DNA of 64,000 nt from Erpobdella octoculata (Eukaryota; Annelida; Clitellata; Hirudinida; Erpobdellidae): positions 39,073,820-39,137,819 of the forward strand of contig OZ022238.1 of assembly GCA_963978895.1 (NCBI GenBank), in the 5' to 3' direction. Under the pieces are notes generated by a model. That model had not been told where the DNA came from. It did not search any database and saw only the letters and a list, made by a program, of their open reading frames with translations. The position numbers were made by a program, and so were the translations under genes. Below, piece by piece: positions 46,686 through 63,537 of the stretch; position 1 is the stretch's first letter; every line of letters begins with the position of its first letter.

Positions 46686-49000
46686 CATACATACATCTAT
46701 ATATATAAAAGAACATGTCCTGACTGACTGACTGACTGACTGACTGACTGACTGACTGACTGACTGACTGACTGACTGACTGACTGACTGACTGACTGAC
46801 TGACTGACTGACTGACTGACAGATGACTGACTGATAATCAACGCCGAGCTCAAACGCCTCATCCTAGGAACGTGAAATTTGGAACTTATATTACTTTTAT
46901 AGCGTAAACATCCGCTAAGAAAGGATTTTTGAAAATTTTGCTCCTGAGGGGAAAAAACTGGAAAACAAACTTTTTTCTAAAACAATGTATATCTCGAAAA
47001 CCAAAAATGAGGAGATTTTGAAATTTGGTATATAGATTCTTTTTGAAAAATAAAAAGATACGTGTTTCACCATTTTTTGAAAATTCGGTTTCCCGGACCT
47101 CAAATGTGGGTTGGAAAATTGGGTTATTTGGTTTTTAAAGTAGCTTCTACTCAAAAACTGTTAATGCTACAAAAGTAAAAATTAGTATTTAGTTTCTACT
47201 CTAAAAATAATAATATACGTGTTTCACTATTTTTTGAAAATTTGGTTTTCAGGACCTCAAATGTGGGGTGGAAAATTGGGTTACTTGGTGTTTAAAGTAA
47301 CTGCTACTCAAAAACTGTAAATGCTACAAAAGTAAAAATTAGTATTTAGTTTCCACTCTAAAAATAAGGATATATGAAATTTTGGTTTTCATGATCTCAA
47401 ATGTGGGGTGGAAAAAGGTTTTTTTGGTTTTTAAAGTAACTGCTACTCAAAAACTGTGAATGCTACAGATGTCAAAATTAGTATTTAGTATTTACTCAAA
47501 AAATAATGATATAAGTGTTTCAACATTTTTAAAAAATTTGGTTTCCAGGACCTCAAATGTGGGGTGGAAATAAGGGTTATTTGATTTCAAAATAACTGCT
47601 ACTCAAAAACTGTAAGTGCTACAAATGTAAAAATTAGTATTTTGAAGTTTTGTGCCGGTTAAAAGTAGCTAAGTCCAGTTTATCACCGGTTGGGCCAAGC
47701 CGTTGTTTTAGAGTCTTCACACGGGCCAGGCCAAACCTTAAATCAAAGTGGGACGGGCCGAGGTTTTTCACCAAGTATATTGATATTTTAGTGATTTTAG
47801 GGTCTTCAGTTGGGCCGGGCCAAACCTGAAGTCAAGGTGGGACGGGCCGAAGTTTTTCATCAAGTATATAGAACATCTAGGCCTGTAAGAATGGGCCGGG
47901 CCTAATTCAAACGGGCTGTTCCGGGCCAGGAGTTTAGGTTTTTAAAACGGGCTGGGCTAAGTTGTCGACGGGCCGAGCCGAGACCTAAAAAATTGATCTC
48001 TACTATGGATGCACGGTTCAAACTCTCTAATTTCATGCGAGCGAAGCCGCTACGGGCACTGCTAGTACATACATACATACATACATGCATACATACATAC
48101 ATACATACATACATACATACATACATAATACATAAATACATACTTACATACATACATAGACATACATAGGAAATTATGTATGTTGATTTGTCTACCGGCG
48201 AAATGTTTTAGCTTTCTTAATTTTGTATAATTAATAATTATATTCGGCTGAATGCAGCGATTAATCAACTATTTTTTGGCAATTATAAAAAAAATTATAA
48301 TACAAAATTAAAATTAAACTTGTTTTTAGGTACGGCAGAGTTAAACAAAACAGCAAGAGATCTATTAAACAAAGAGCAACAGCTCAACCACGATCTCTTA
48401 CTCGGAAATTTTGTTGATTCGTATGAAAATCTAACCATTAAATCGCTCTATATGTTGAATTGGATGTTAAAAGAAAAAAACTTTTACGCGTCATTAAAAT
48501 GCAAGATAACCAACAGAGAAACGTACAGATATCTTCTGAAGATAGACGATGATACATTTCTGAACGTTAAAGAGCTGTTGAACGTTTTTACTACTTTGAA
48601 GGAGCGACCTGTTGTCCTTGGAAGTGTCATCTCAAAAGCTATTCCACAGAGAAAACATACTTCGAAATGGGCTGTAAGTGAGAGTATTTATAAAAACTCA
48701 ACTTATCCAGATTATTTATCGGGATCCATCTATTTACTTTCTTCGGATGCAGTGAGTAAGATCGTGAATGCCTCTATGACAACACCGATTTTTTGGATAG
48801 AGGATGTTTATATCACTGGCATTCTGACCAAAAAAGCTGGTTTGTCACTGATAAATAGTCAAAAAATTGAAACGATTACCTCTAAATTTAACGTCTGTTC
48901 GAAACAGATTTCGTGTCACCACGTTGCTCCAAGTATGATGAAAATATTGCACGGAAAGGTTTTGGACGCTGACAAATTTTGTAATTTTGCCCACAAGTGA
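43886..49000 (+). CDS. Beta-1,3-galactosyltransferase family (GT31), complete
   Basis: Type II Golgi membrane enzyme that adds a beta-1,3-linked sugar (galactose or GlcNAc) from a UDP donor. Exons 43886-43959, 44096-44343 and 48330-49000 (GT-AG) join to 330 aa, near the 326 aa of vertebrate B3GALT1. Residues ~5-24 are a membrane anchor (LYILVLIFAACILYNLGVL). GT31 motifs: RRTAIRNSWG (84-93), FIVG (105-108), DSYENLTIKSLYM (137-149), the metal-binding DDD (180-182, KIDDDTF) and EDVY (265-268). An NLT glycosylation site is at 141. Acceptor sugar and exact orthologue cannot be fixed, so no symbol is given. Intron 2 (44344-48329) is enlarged by a microsatellite, a hAT remnant, a MITE and a Helitron; the splice sites are intact. 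Confidence 0.92.
44612..44851. repeat. (ACAT)n with internal (AC)n
   Basis: About 220 bp of ACAT units with a 27-bp AC run, in galactosyltransferase intron 2. Poly-YVCM and poly-HTYI ORFs are artefacts. Confidence 0.97.
44990..46275 (+). pseudogene. hAT transposase remnant, split by a MITE
   Basis: The left part encodes KDCHRISTYYFSMDKVIREI and DSRFSGNNQDTLCSL. After several frame changes the dimerisation block appears: VVSIFYNNDLHVVLPVFNQV, then SAKRSFSALRRIKTYLRSTM and GQTRLN. The C-terminus (SVAILNIEQKYSNMSF) is found only after 46214, past the inserted MITE. Gaps and frame changes show it is dead. Confidence 0.7.
45661..46206. mobile_element. 546-bp MITE with exact 8-bp duplication
   Basis: TIRs CATATATATAGAATAGATAT (about 25 bp, ending ATCGG) at both ends, flanked by GTCTAAAC at 45653-45660 and 46207-46214. 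Non-coding AT-rich interior. The duplication size suggests hAT mobilisation. Confidence 0.9.
46500..46695. repeat. (CATA)n microsatellite
   Basis: About 48 units with one CGTA variant, ending at the Helitron copy C 5' end. Confidence 0.97.
46696..48065 (+). mobile_element. Non-autonomous Helitron, copy C
   Basis: Starts TCTATATATATAAAAGAACA, ends hairpin plus CTAG, then T. It is the same element as 5005-6445 and 27870-32768 but with the CTGA tetranucleotide expanded to about 25 units (46721-46818) and one ~150-bp internal unit fewer. (CATA)n lies on both sides, so the insertion target was an A|T inside the microsatellite. Located in galactosyltransferase intron 2. Confidence 0.88.
48066..48170. 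repeat. (CATA)n microsatellite, right flank of Helitron copy C
   Basis: CATA units with some AATA and CTTA variants. Probably the continuation of the array at 46500-46695. Confidence 0.9.
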
Positions 49001-49258
49001 TAGAAAATGTGTTAAACTATTTTTATTTTTAATTAAAATATTATTGCAAATATAAACCTAATTCGGTTATTTTTAGCACAGCAGAGGCGCAACATTTGCA
49101 TATAATCAAACAATTTTTTTGGTCCACCAAGTGGCTACCGACAAAGTTTACTTAGTTGAGATTACACCTTATTGTTAAATGTTTTTGTTGCTGTTACTAC
49201 TAAGCTCGGGCGTTTGATGATTTTGGATAATTTAAGTAAATTTATTCACATTCGAATA
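49001..49258. other. 3' flank of the galactosyltransferase gene
   Basis: AT-rich, probably 3' UTR and downstream DNA. AATTAAA-like signals lie about 30-40 bp after the stop. No other feature. Confidence 0.4.
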
Positions 49259-49964
49259 GGGGGCATCCATATATTACGTACGCACCGAGGGGGAGGGGGT
49301 GTGTACGAAGTGAATTTTTAGCGTATAAGTGCGTATAGTGAGGGAGGGGGCTTCAACAAATGCGTATGTACGCAAAAAATGGTAAATATTATTTTTTAGT
49401 TCAGTTGAATTGATTGAATAACAAATCTTATCGAGTAGTATCTAAGATCAATCAATTTAACAAACAAACTTGTATCGCGCCTTTTTCAAAAATTCAAAGG
49501 CTCAATAATATCAACGATAGCGTGTCTAGAAAAGCGCGGCTAAATTTTTGAATTTAGCGGATCGAAGTGGCGTCCTCCAGCGTACTAGTAATAATGCTAT
49601 CTAATGTGATAAATCTGCTGTATCTCCGTGGCTGCATTGGAATGCTATAATAAATTTGTCAAATTTGTGTACTTGTTGTGCACGCCAAAGCCTTAGGAGG
49701 TTTGTAAGTAAATTTCAATTTAGTTTCCGAAAACATATTGAGATAAGTCTAGCTCTAGCTCGTCATAGTCAATTTTAAATCTGAAGCAATACACCAACCT
49801 GTTGTTAAAACTGGCTATTTTGTATTTAGGAGGGGGGGGGGGTAAAATCCGCTGTTTGGATGTACGCATAAAGGAGGGAGTTTGAAAATTTACGAGATGC
49901 AACAGGGGGAGGGGAGGGGGTCAAAATCTCGAGTTTAATGCGTACGTAATATTTGAATGGCCCC
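49259..49964. mobile_element. TIR element (MITE-like) ending in CATATATTACGTACGCA
   Basis: Ends GGGGGCATCCATATATTACG and, inverted, GGGGCCATTCAAATATTACG share TATTACGTACGCA. Subterminal G-rich blocks (GAGGGGGAGGGGG and AGGGGGAGGGGAGGG) mirror each other. ATA flanks both sides (possible 3-bp duplication). No ORF of substance. Superfamily uncertain. Confidence 0.7.
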
Positions 49965-52310
<2,346 letters not shown>

Positions 52311-52312
52311 AT

Positions 52313-54136
52313 TTAGTCCGTAGCCGGCGCTTGGGGAGGATGATGTCCTCGAAGCCAATACGCTGCTGTCGGTGCCACGGGACCACGAACGTCTTCCACG
52401 ACAATCTTCCATTTTCCTCGATCGGCTGCAACCCTTCTCGCCCCATCGGCGGTCAGTCGCTTCCTCTTGAGGTCCCCATCAATAATTTTCAGCCATGTTT
52501 TCTTTGGCGCCGAACGTTGAATGCGCCAGCCAGGCGATCGCTCCCGCCAAATTAAACTATTGGGAAGCCGTTTACCATCCATTCGGCAGACGTGCCCGAA
52601 CCACCGTAGTCGCCGTTTTTGGATGTGTTCGTCGATCAGTGGTTGTCGATCACACCGTTCACGGATCGTCTCGTTTCGAATGCAGTCGCGGATCGAGACT
52701 CCCAGTATTCGCCGCAGGCATTGCATTTGGAATACTTCAAGTCTATTCACATCGGATTTAAACAATGTCCATGTCTCCGAGCCATATATGAGGATCGGAA
52801 GAATCAATGTTCAGTAAAGACGAATTTTTGTCTTGATTGCAATGTTCGTTCTCTTCCAAACGCACCATCTGAGCGCTGCAAATGCCGCAGTCGCCTGGCC
52901 AACGCGGCTGTGGACATCGGCCGACGACGACGTCTTCTTTTCCTGCACGATCGATCCAAGGTATTTAAATTTCGTCACTTGCTCGATCTGGACATCATTT
53001 AGGTGGACATGAGCTGGCGACCCGTCCGTTGTTAATACCTTGGTCTTCTCGGCGTTGATCTTTATGCCGTATGACTTGGCAATATCGCCGATGTCGTTTA
53101 GGCAATCTGTAGCTTCCACGTCGGTGTCGGCGAATACGACGCTATCGTCCGCGAACATCAGATCAGTGACAAAGTTGTTTTTGTCGTATTGAACACCACG
53201 CCTTCCTTCGAACGATTTCCTCATGATCGCATTGATCACGACGTTAAATAAAAGCGGAGAGGCGACGTCTCCCTGTCGGACACCGGTTTGAATGGTAAAC
53301 TCGTCCGATAGGTCGTTTCGAATTCGGATGCAGCTGGTCTAACCACTATACGACGCTTGTAACAAACGGATGACTTTTGGTGGTATGTTTTCTCTTTCCA
53401 ATGCCGTCCACAATGATGGCCAATGGATGCAGTCGAAAGCCGATTTGAAGTCGATGAAGACAACAACAGTCCGCCGGCCACATCGAACCCTCTCTTCTAC
53501 GAGTTGGCGTAGTGCGAAGATTTGATCGATGCATCCACGATTCGGTCGAAAACCGGCCTGTTCCTCACGGCACGATTGTTCACAATGTTTTTGTAGTCGT
53601 GACTGAATGATCTTCGTGAATACTTTTCCAACGATTGAAAGGAGACTAATGCCGCGGTAGTTTTTGCATTCTCGACTGTCTCCTTTCTTAAAAATGGGAA
53701 CGACGATCGCTTTCTTCCACGCTGATGGTACGTACTCCGTGTCCCAGATGCATGTCAATAGGACGTGTAGACGTTGCAATAGAATGTCACCACCAGCTTT
53801 GATCATCTCGGCTGTAATTTGATCGATGCCTGGCGCTTTTCCGTTCTTGAGCGATTTGACGGCCGCTTTCATTTCGGCGATTGTTGGTACGTCGACGGGA
53901 AATGGGATCTGCGGTTGATCAATTTGTGGCGGGTCCGCGGCTGGTCCTGCAGGCGGATCGTGGTTGTACAGTTCGTGGAAGAATTCCCGCCACCTCTGTA
54001 ATCGATCGGAGGACGAACTAACAAACTTTCCATCCGTTTTCCTGATGTTATCGTTGATCGATTTCGTTTTTCCGCCTAAACGTTGTAATGTCTGATACAA
54101 TGTTCGATATTCATGTCGTGATGCGGCTTCTTCCAT
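52313..54136 (-). pseudogene. RTE reverse transcriptase with two in-frame stops
   Basis: One frame from 54136 to 52313, interrupted by TAG (53339-53341) and TGA (52811-52813). Motifs: MKAAVKSLKNGKAPGIDQI, EEQAGFRPNRGCIDQI, FIDFKSAFDCIHW, TGVRQGDVASPLLF and the catalytic FADDSVVFAD. After it come KFKYLGSIVQ, ILIYGSETW and RRLRWFGHVCRMDG. This order and wording is the RTE (BovB-like/craniofacial-type) group. Two stops mean no full protein is made. Confidence 0.88.
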
Positions 54137-54248
54137 TTCGGCTTACCTCTTGATTAAGTCGCCGGTATTGTTCGAAATCGACGTGCTTGATTCTTTTCCG
54201 CTCAGCTACCAAATCCAGACACTCATCCGAAATCCATGGCTGCGTTCG

Positions 54249-55300
54249 TCAACGGATAGGTGGACATAACGGCGCCGCACATTCGATGACGGATTTGGTT
54301 ATTTGTTTTTCTTCATCGTTGACATCGTCCAATGTATTGAGGATCGCAAACTTGTTCGATAAAGCAAGCTGGAATTTGTGTCGAACTGCCGGATCGCGTA
54401 GGCACGTCCAGTTTCTCTTTACAGCCGCCGGCGTCTTCTTCTTTGCTTTTTGGAGTCGAAGTTGTATTTTGGCCCGCACAAGGTAGTGATCAGATCCGCA
54501 ATCAGGGCCACGCATTGCTCGAACGTCGTTGAGCGTCGATCGAAAACGCTTGTTGATCAGAACGTAGTCGAGCATGGCCGAATCTTTCTCCGACGGGTTT
54601 CTCCACGTGAGCCGATGCTTCTTCGGGTGTTGGAAGAGGCTGTTGCCAATGACGAGGTTGTTTACTGACGCAAACGACAACAGTCGCTGCCCATTGTCGT
54701 TGATTTTTCCGTGGCCGAATCGTCCAAGCGTTTCTTCCCAGCCACTACGGTTGTCTCGACGTGAGCGTTAAAGTCGCCTGCCAATATGGTAACTTCGGTT
54801 TGCGGTATAGAATCAGTCGCAGCTTGTAGATCGGCGTAGAAAGCGTCTTTTGCTGCATCTGAGCTTGTTTCGGTCGGCGCATAGACGGATAGGATGTGTG
54901 TCTTGATTGTGCCATCGATGGAAAAAACTGCCAGACGTTCAGAAATTGGTTGGAAGGCGACGACACTGTGGGCAGCCCGCTGGCCGACCATAAATCCAAC
55001 ACCCGCCTCTCGCTTGTCACCACCGGAGTAGAAGAGCGTAATAGTCTCGTCGGTGGGCTAATCATCATCGTCCCGGATCCCGTGAGTCGTAGTTCCGATA
55101 TGGCGGCGATCGATATTTTGTAGTTGGTTATTTCGGTGGCGATAATCTCCTTTTGGCCGACGTGATGACCCGTTCGTACGTTCCACGCGGAAATTCGTAT
55201 TTCATTCTTTGGTTTAATAAATTTAGTCGTTCGGCCAGTAGTCCATATTTTGTCCACACCATGGTTCCCCAATGCTGACACATCGGCTGCCCCAGTTGAG
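54249..55300 (-). pseudogene. RTE endonuclease, frameshifted
   Basis: EN motifs in different frames: RISAWNVRTGHHVGQKEIIA, a D-type ILAGDFNAHV block, then HRLTWRNPSEKDSAMLDYVL and DCGSDHYLV. At least two frameshifts separate them from each other and a third from the reverse transcriptase. Confidence 0.75.
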
Positions 55301-55600
55301 GTAGCATTTATCGATAGATTCGTTCGTTTTAGGTCCTTGGTTTCTTGCCTGGTTTCCCAGTTGTGATCACTGCGGCGAGGTGACCACCGTTTACATATTG
55401 GTAGCCATAGTTGCAAGGAGAACAAGATTTTGCGCAGTTGACGATGAATGGGAGGGGCTGCTTGTCGGAATTCGAGAAGAGCATCACGTGTGAAAGTAGT
55501 TCGTTGACTCATGACCTGACAACTCGTGTGTGCATTGCTCATGAATAATTGAGTAGTAGTCAAGTCAAGCGGCAATGGAACTCAATTTCACAATATTAAA

Positions 55601-55960
55601 AAAACCGCAAAATTGCTCGTAAAGACAACTGTGACTAGATACAGTGAGTTTAATCAGTAAGACGTGCCAGTTTAAAGTCATTTTGAACGTCGCAAAAAAA
55701 CGCCGTAAGCAATAGCGTATTTGTATCCATGGTGATAATTTAAATTTTTAAACGACGCTAAAACACTATTAAAACGCAAAGTTGTCCGCAAAAACAACTG
55801 TCATTCGATGCATTAAGTTTATTTCGGTTAAATCATGCTAGTTTAAAGTCATTTTGAACGTCGCAAAAAACGCCGTAAGCAATAGCGTATTTGTATCCAT
55901 GGTGATAATTTAAATTTTTTTTTAAACGACGCTAAAACCATTAAATGCAAATATTCCATT
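55601..55960. repeat. ~180-bp tandem duplication
   Basis: CAGTTTAAAGTCATTTTGAA-like sequence with ACGCCGTAAGCAATAGCG occurs twice (about 55668 and 55848). A third partial copy is at about 56697-56790. Bases 55961-56696 between them contain nothing recognisable. Confidence 0.8.
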
Positions 55961-56876
55961 CATATTATCCAGTTTAACTAAGCTTATGTTGCAATTGTAC
56001 AAAAAAGAAATCATTAAGGAGAGCAAATGAACATCAATTTCAATCCATGACTTCCATATGGTGAACTTATCCAACAGGCTACGTTGCAAGACTTACTTCT
56101 GATTAGCCAATGATGCATTTGTCATTAAAAATAAATCTACAGTGAAAAAAAAATAAACTCGAACATGTGTTACTCTGTAATAGACACAAAAAGACAAAAT
56201 AAAGTTTACATTCTTACATAAACCAGTATGCAGAAAAGCCAATAACTCTGCTTCTACTTCCGAATATCAATAATGTTTTCCACAGTATGAAAATTTAAAT
56301 TTCCACTAAAAAAATTACTTTTAATAGTAGCTGCTATTATATGTAAAAATAATGTCAAGAGTAATATTAAAATTAAGACCAATATTTTTGTGCAGTGAAA
56401 TTGGTATGTTAGCTAAATTAAACTTAACTAAACTAGACTAAACCACCCATAAAACTCATTTTCTTCGAAATAAAAACAAAATCCCTTATTTGTGTGTTTC
56501 AATAAGAAAAATCATTCATAAATACAGACTAATTCAATAAAACGAAATTAGGGAGAAAACTATCGTAAGTCGTATACATATTATCGTCATCCCTGTTTAT
56601 TTATTGTGCAGTTTTAGGTCTCGGCTGGAGTAAACTCGGCGGCCGTGTGTTGAAGGCGAACGTTAGCACAGCAGGGCGTATCTATATATATCTATGGCTA
56701 AAACACTATTAAAACGCAAAGTTGTCCGCAAAAACAACTGTCATTCGATGCATTAAGTTAATTTCGGTTAAATCATGCTAGTTTAAGATTGAAAAAAATT
56801 TCAGAAGTCAGCTAAAAAGTTGAAATTAGACGAAGCTCAACGCAAGCCACACGCCGAAGCGCCGCCATTTTAATAT

Positions 56877-59060
<2,184 letters not shown>

Positions 59061-59067
<7 letters not shown>

Positions 59068-60899
59068 CTGTTTGTTTGTTTGTCTCTCTGTCCTTTGTTT
59101 TTTTCAAAATAACTTTTTTAAATAATTTTAAAAAAATATTCTTAATAGCCATGGACCTACCTAAACGGTTCGTTCTATTATGTCAAGAAAAAAACCTAAA
59201 ATGAAAAGAAATATTGAAGTTTTGAATCTTTCCCTGTGAGGTAGAATCACCTAATCAAATAACCACAAAAGGTGTATACAGGATTAGCAAAAAGGAGGCT
59301 CCAAAACGGACTGGGTAGTATTTTTTTTGTTACTGTGCATGATTTTAGGTTTTGACATATACATTCTGTCAATATTTAGTCCTTTAGAACTTCTATAAAG
59401 GTTTTAGCACAATAATATAAATAGTTAATTTTATTGACTTTCTTTGCAGTCAAGTTTTGTACAATGCATGGTGTACCATCATAAAGGTGTGATTAGATCC
59501 ACCAAAAAAATTTATGTGTAGACCCACATCTGTTTAAGCAGATGAGTAATAATAGTTCCAAACATAATTATATTTAATATGATACTACTAAATGATTCAT
59601 TGAATTTTACAGAAAAATATCAATGAAGTTGTGATTTGTATTTATTCATTCTAGAGTTTTGGTATTTTTTACTTTTTTAATTTAAATTCTGATTTTAATT
59701 ATTAAAAACTCTTAACAATAGTTTAAATGTATGTTTTGATTTAATTCAGAATTATTATTGCAATTAACTTGTTAATTAATTCTACCCAATTACATTTTAG
59801 TTTGTATATAATACTGTGTATTCATCTATTTGATTCTTGTTGCTGCTTTTGAAGCCCAAAACAACTCTAATGTTGTAATTAAAAAAAATTATTAAGCTAA
59901 AATCCCTGGCTTCCATCCGACACTTCCGGAATTTTTTAATGAAAATACTCAAAACTGATATTTTTAAAAGACGCAGCAACTCGCCTAGTGAAATCAGCAC
60001 TAACTTGTTTTTTTAGTCACTAATGCAATTTAAGTTTTGAAAAACAAATTCCAGAAAATTGCTAAAACAGCTACATTCTAACCTTAAATTGGTTTCACTA
60101 TGGCACATTAATAACACATGATTTATTATTACTATTATAACAAAGAAGTAAGTACCGAAAGGCATGCCTCATTTTATCTCGTCCGTTAGTGAGGATTCAG
60201 ACATTGTTTCATTTGACAAAGACATTGAAAGAAAAAAACAGCAAAGTTTGCTATAAGTCAATACTGTGAGCAAAGAATTTACAGCAATCAACAAAATTAT
60301 TGACATTTCCTCCCAAATTAAAGCAAGACATAAAAGTCCATCAAATGTAGTGAAAAACACTGGATCTAGATTATTTAAGATTTTTTCAAGATTATTTTGA
60401 ATATTAACAACATTAGGCTTAGGCTTCCACCACACAAACAAAAAATGTTATTGCATTAAAACTAATGCTTTCTATTGGTACTAGGTTACACATTTGAAAT
60501 TTTTTAATAGTTTGTCATTATTTACTATCCCAGAAATATGCATTGTGATGGCACTGTAAATTTCATAGAGGCATGGAAGTAATGATGCCAATTGACAGCA
60601 CTATGCCGTAGACAAAAACCATGGACATTTCAAGTATTTAAAAAAATAAGATTTTATGGCCTCAGTGGTCATTCATTTCTGTGGAGTCATGAAAATACAA
60701 GGAGTGTGAAGCTAAAAAACAAACACTCTGTCTGCTTATATCTTATGTGAACTGCAAACACAATTACAAAACAATTCACAAACAACGATTTTTAAGGAAG
60801 AGAATAAATAGCTTTTTTTATCAAACTTTTAACAAAGCTGGTCTCTTGTCAAATATGGTTTAATAACATTGAAGAGTCATTTCTTCAAAAGATTGTAAT
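59061..60899. other. Downstream of NDUFB7; no gene recognised
   Basis: AT-rich, 1.8 kb. The part next to 60900 is presumably the NDUFB7 3' UTR. A 90-codon open frame on the minus strand (60169-60441) has hydrophobic stretches but no recognisable motif and sits in AT-rich sequence. Confidence 0.4.
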
Positions 60900-61905
60900 T
60901 TATGCATTTCCTTCGGCACTCAATCTTTTCTTTTTGGCCCTTTCAAGCAACCTCTTTTCTCTTTCAAATTCTTTCAGTCTCAGAACATAACTAAAATAAT
61001 AACAATTAACGAAATGCAGTTAAAAGTCATAAAAAAACAAAAAGCATGCAATTTAAATTACTGTTCTATAGACAAAAAACTACTGATACATGACGTTTTG
61101 GTGCCATCGCCTTCATGATAGTCTCGTTCTTTCCATTATATAAACTTTATTTGTATCTGTTTCAATTAAGTTCATTCTCAACACAGAGCCATCAACCATG
61201 CTAACAAGTTATCTTCTACTATCAAAAATAGATTACTGCAACTCAATATTCTACAACACCTTAAATGGTCAAAAATCTTGTCATTGAGGATGCATGAATA
61301 GTTATAAACCAGGCCAGTTAAAAAAGCTTTACATATCGACTTACAATCTTCATCAATTTTCTACAAGTCATTTCTCCTATCAAATCCTTTTTAAAATAGC
61401 ACTTACAATCTAATAAAACTCTATTAATGCACTGATTCATCTAAAAAAATAAATTCTTCAGCTTCCACTGCCCATTATTCAAGAAAGAACAATATATCAA
61501 AGCATGCCTCCAGCCACCTGATTCACGATTCCTGTAAACTTCAATATTTTCTAATCTAAACTCAAAGTGGTTTTAACCATATCTCTTGAATCAATTAAAC
61601 TTCGATATCAATAGTGATCCACATCATTATTTGTTCAAGTATGTGCTTTAATATTAAACTAGCGATGCCCCTAAAATAAACCACTTACATATACAATGTT
61701 TATAAGCCATGTAAACAACAAAAATTAGTGGCTTACTCTTCATATTCGCAGTAGCCGTAAGCATCTCTTTCTGGCTTACAGAAATAAACTAATGGGAACT
61801 TCTTTTCCCGACAAGCAAAAAAATCCAACAAGAGATGAGCACAGTAGTCTCGTGCCTCTGGAGGGATATTGGCATTATCTAATTCTTCTTCAGTTGCAAT
61901 CATTT
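60900..61905 (-). CDS. NDUFB7: NADH dehydrogenase 1 beta subcomplex subunit 7, last two exons
   Basis: Accessory subunit of mitochondrial complex I, on the intermembrane-space side. Exons 61737-61905 and 60900-60990 (GT-AG, phases match). They read MIATEEELDNANIPPEARDY, CAHLLLDFFACREKKFPLVY, FCKPERDAYGYCEYED, then YVLRLKEFEREKRLL ending in KKRLSAEGNA and a stop. Cys pairs spaced as in the CHCH domain (C-X9-C twin motif: CAHLLLDFFAC and CKPERDAYGYC) form its disulphides. Exon 61905 begins in mid-codon (phase 2), so an upstream exon with the usual ~40-residue N-terminus exists; I could not find it up to 64000, where repeats dominate. The intron contains a decayed LINE fragment. Confidence 0.93.
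61175..61620 (+). pseudogene. Decayed 3' part of the L2/CR1-group LINE
   Basis: AAAATAGATTACTGCAACTC and TATTCTACAACACC match the LINE segment SRIDYCNSILYNI (about 30660-30700), with many substitutions and stops. Located in the NDUFB7 intron, opposite strand. Old copy compared with 27889-31178. Confidence 0.75.
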
Positions 61906-62009
61906 CTAAAAAAAAAATATTGATCAATGATTAAATACAAATAATGGTAAAGGTGAAGAATAGCATAATAAATTATTTCTGGTGGTTTTAATCATATTTT
62001 CATTATAAT

Positions 62010-62455
62010 AATTATATATTTATAATCACAATGACATTTCAAATTTAATGATCCAAGCAGTTTATTATTTTTTTTGTAAAAAATCTCTCAAAAAAGAGAC
62101 CAAATGCGCAACAGAACCACAACAAAAAATATTAATAGCGCATCCATTATTTGCAAAAAAAGCACAACAGTCATAAGAACAAAAATTAATCACACAGTCA
62201 GAATAATATAAGTCATCCCTAACACTTTTACGAAAATTACATTGCGGGCATCCCCAACGAAAACCATCTAGCCCTTGATTGTACAAGGTTTTGCATCCTA
62301 TCTCTCGATTCAATTTTTAATATTTTTTGAATATTTTGTAGTTGTTTTAAAATAAAATAATCATTTTTTTACAAATAACTTATATAAACTCGCACAAATA
62401 ATTTCTTTTACGTTTCATCTCATTTCACTTTACCTTTAGTTAGTTTTTTGTTTAT
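62010..62455. repeat. Direct ~445-bp duplication, copy 1
   Basis: Begins TATAATTATATATTTATAAT, includes AATGATCCAAGCAGTTTATT and ends AAACTCGCACAAATAATTTC. Copy 2 is 63537-64000. Copy 1 contains an 82-codon minus-strand frame rich in Cys, not conserved in copy 2. Confidence 0.8.
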
Positions 62456-62495
62456 GAGATGAGTTTAATTTTTCAGCTACTACCTGACAAAAACC

Positions 62496-63154
62496 ACCGT
62501 GTGTGAAGTTAGCCTCGAGGCTGGCAATGCTGATTAAAAAATAAATAAAAATTGCATGCACTGGGGCTGTGCTATACGTTGTTGGATGGGGTTTAAAAAA
62601 TGGAATCGAATGGTATATTTGAGTTTTCTTCGGTTCAACAAATAAAAAAGTTTTTCCTAAAGTTCGTTAGAATACGCCAGAAGGTGTTATCGAGTAGCCA
62701 CTTTGCATATTTTGCATAATTAACTACAGTGAGCTAGACTCGATTGTCCAATCGCAGCGTTTGTTTACGTTTCGGTTTGCTCAGAGAAATTGGTATAGGG
62801 TCCGACGTTTTATTCGATAACTTTTTTTATTTATTAACTTATAGAAGCGAAAGTTACATTGTTGTAATTTATATTGAATTATCTAGAAACAAGCGTCTCG
62901 GATATTCCCAGTGCAGCAGTTAAAAAAAAGTTCTAATTTCTCAAGAACCAAGCTCCATTTTATGCAATTTTTGTCGGAAAATCGTTGTTTTTGGCTTATA
63001 ACTTTTTTATTTGTTGAACCGAAGAAAACCCAAATATACTATTCGATTCCATTTTTTAAGCCCCATCCAACAACGTATAGCACAGCCCCAGTGCACTCAA
63101 TTTTTATTTTTATTTTAATTAGCATTGCCAGCCTCGAGGCTAACTTCACAAGCA
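62496..63154. mobile_element. Deletion derivative of the C48/PHD long-TIR element
   Basis: Same termini as 21701-23168. The left arm is cut to ~155 bp and joined directly to an almost complete ~495-bp right arm; the coding interior is gone. Flanks GACAAAAACC (62486-62495) and TACGAAAACC (63155-63164) are a diverged 10-bp duplication (8 of 10). Confidence 0.85.
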
Positions 63155-63277
63155 TACGAAAACCATCTGTCGTTAACTTCTTTTTTAAATATAATTTTAA
63201 AAAATTAATAGGATTACTAGTAATTTTTTGGTTTTTAATTATATTAATTTTATATAGAATATATAATTAAAAACACC

Positions 63278-63537
63278 GGAAATAATTACGCTATTCTCCA
63301 CCTTTACCCAAATAATATAGTATTAGTAAGTAGAGCCTCAGCATGCTTTACTGTTTGCAACGTCTCATTTACAGCCAACTATTTTTTTTAAAGATTTAAA
63401 ACTTGAAAAGTCACATTTAAGGATAATCTTCAACTTTAAAAGAGTTGAGCTGCTGGGGTTAACTATTCATTTTATAAAAGCAGATCTCGAATCTTGAAAA
63501 AGGTAAACATGGAGAATAGCGGCAGAAATTATTTTCC
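63278..63537. mobile_element. 260-bp MITE-like element with ~32-bp TIRs
   Basis: GGAAATAATTACGCTATTCT at the left pairs with AGAATAGCGGCAGAAATTAT at the right, continuing to GGTAAA. AT-rich interior without ORF. Confidence 0.7.

Larger units (their letters stand above)
52311..55600 (-). mobile_element. RTE-type LINE, decayed
   Basis: Near full-length on the minus strand. The 3' end is a short (AATA) tail next to (CATA)n at 52311; the 5' limit near 55600 is not defined. Coding content is described separately. No clear duplication because the 3' target is a microsatellite. Confidence 0.8.

Noticed and set aside
60169..60441. 90-codon minus-strand ORF with hydrophobic stretches
   Set aside because: AT-rich, no motif, no splice or promoter context; likely chance in NDUFB7 downstream DNA.
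62065..62313. Cys-rich 82-codon ORF that could be a zinc-binding protein
   Set aside because: Frame is not kept in the duplicate copy at 63537-64000.
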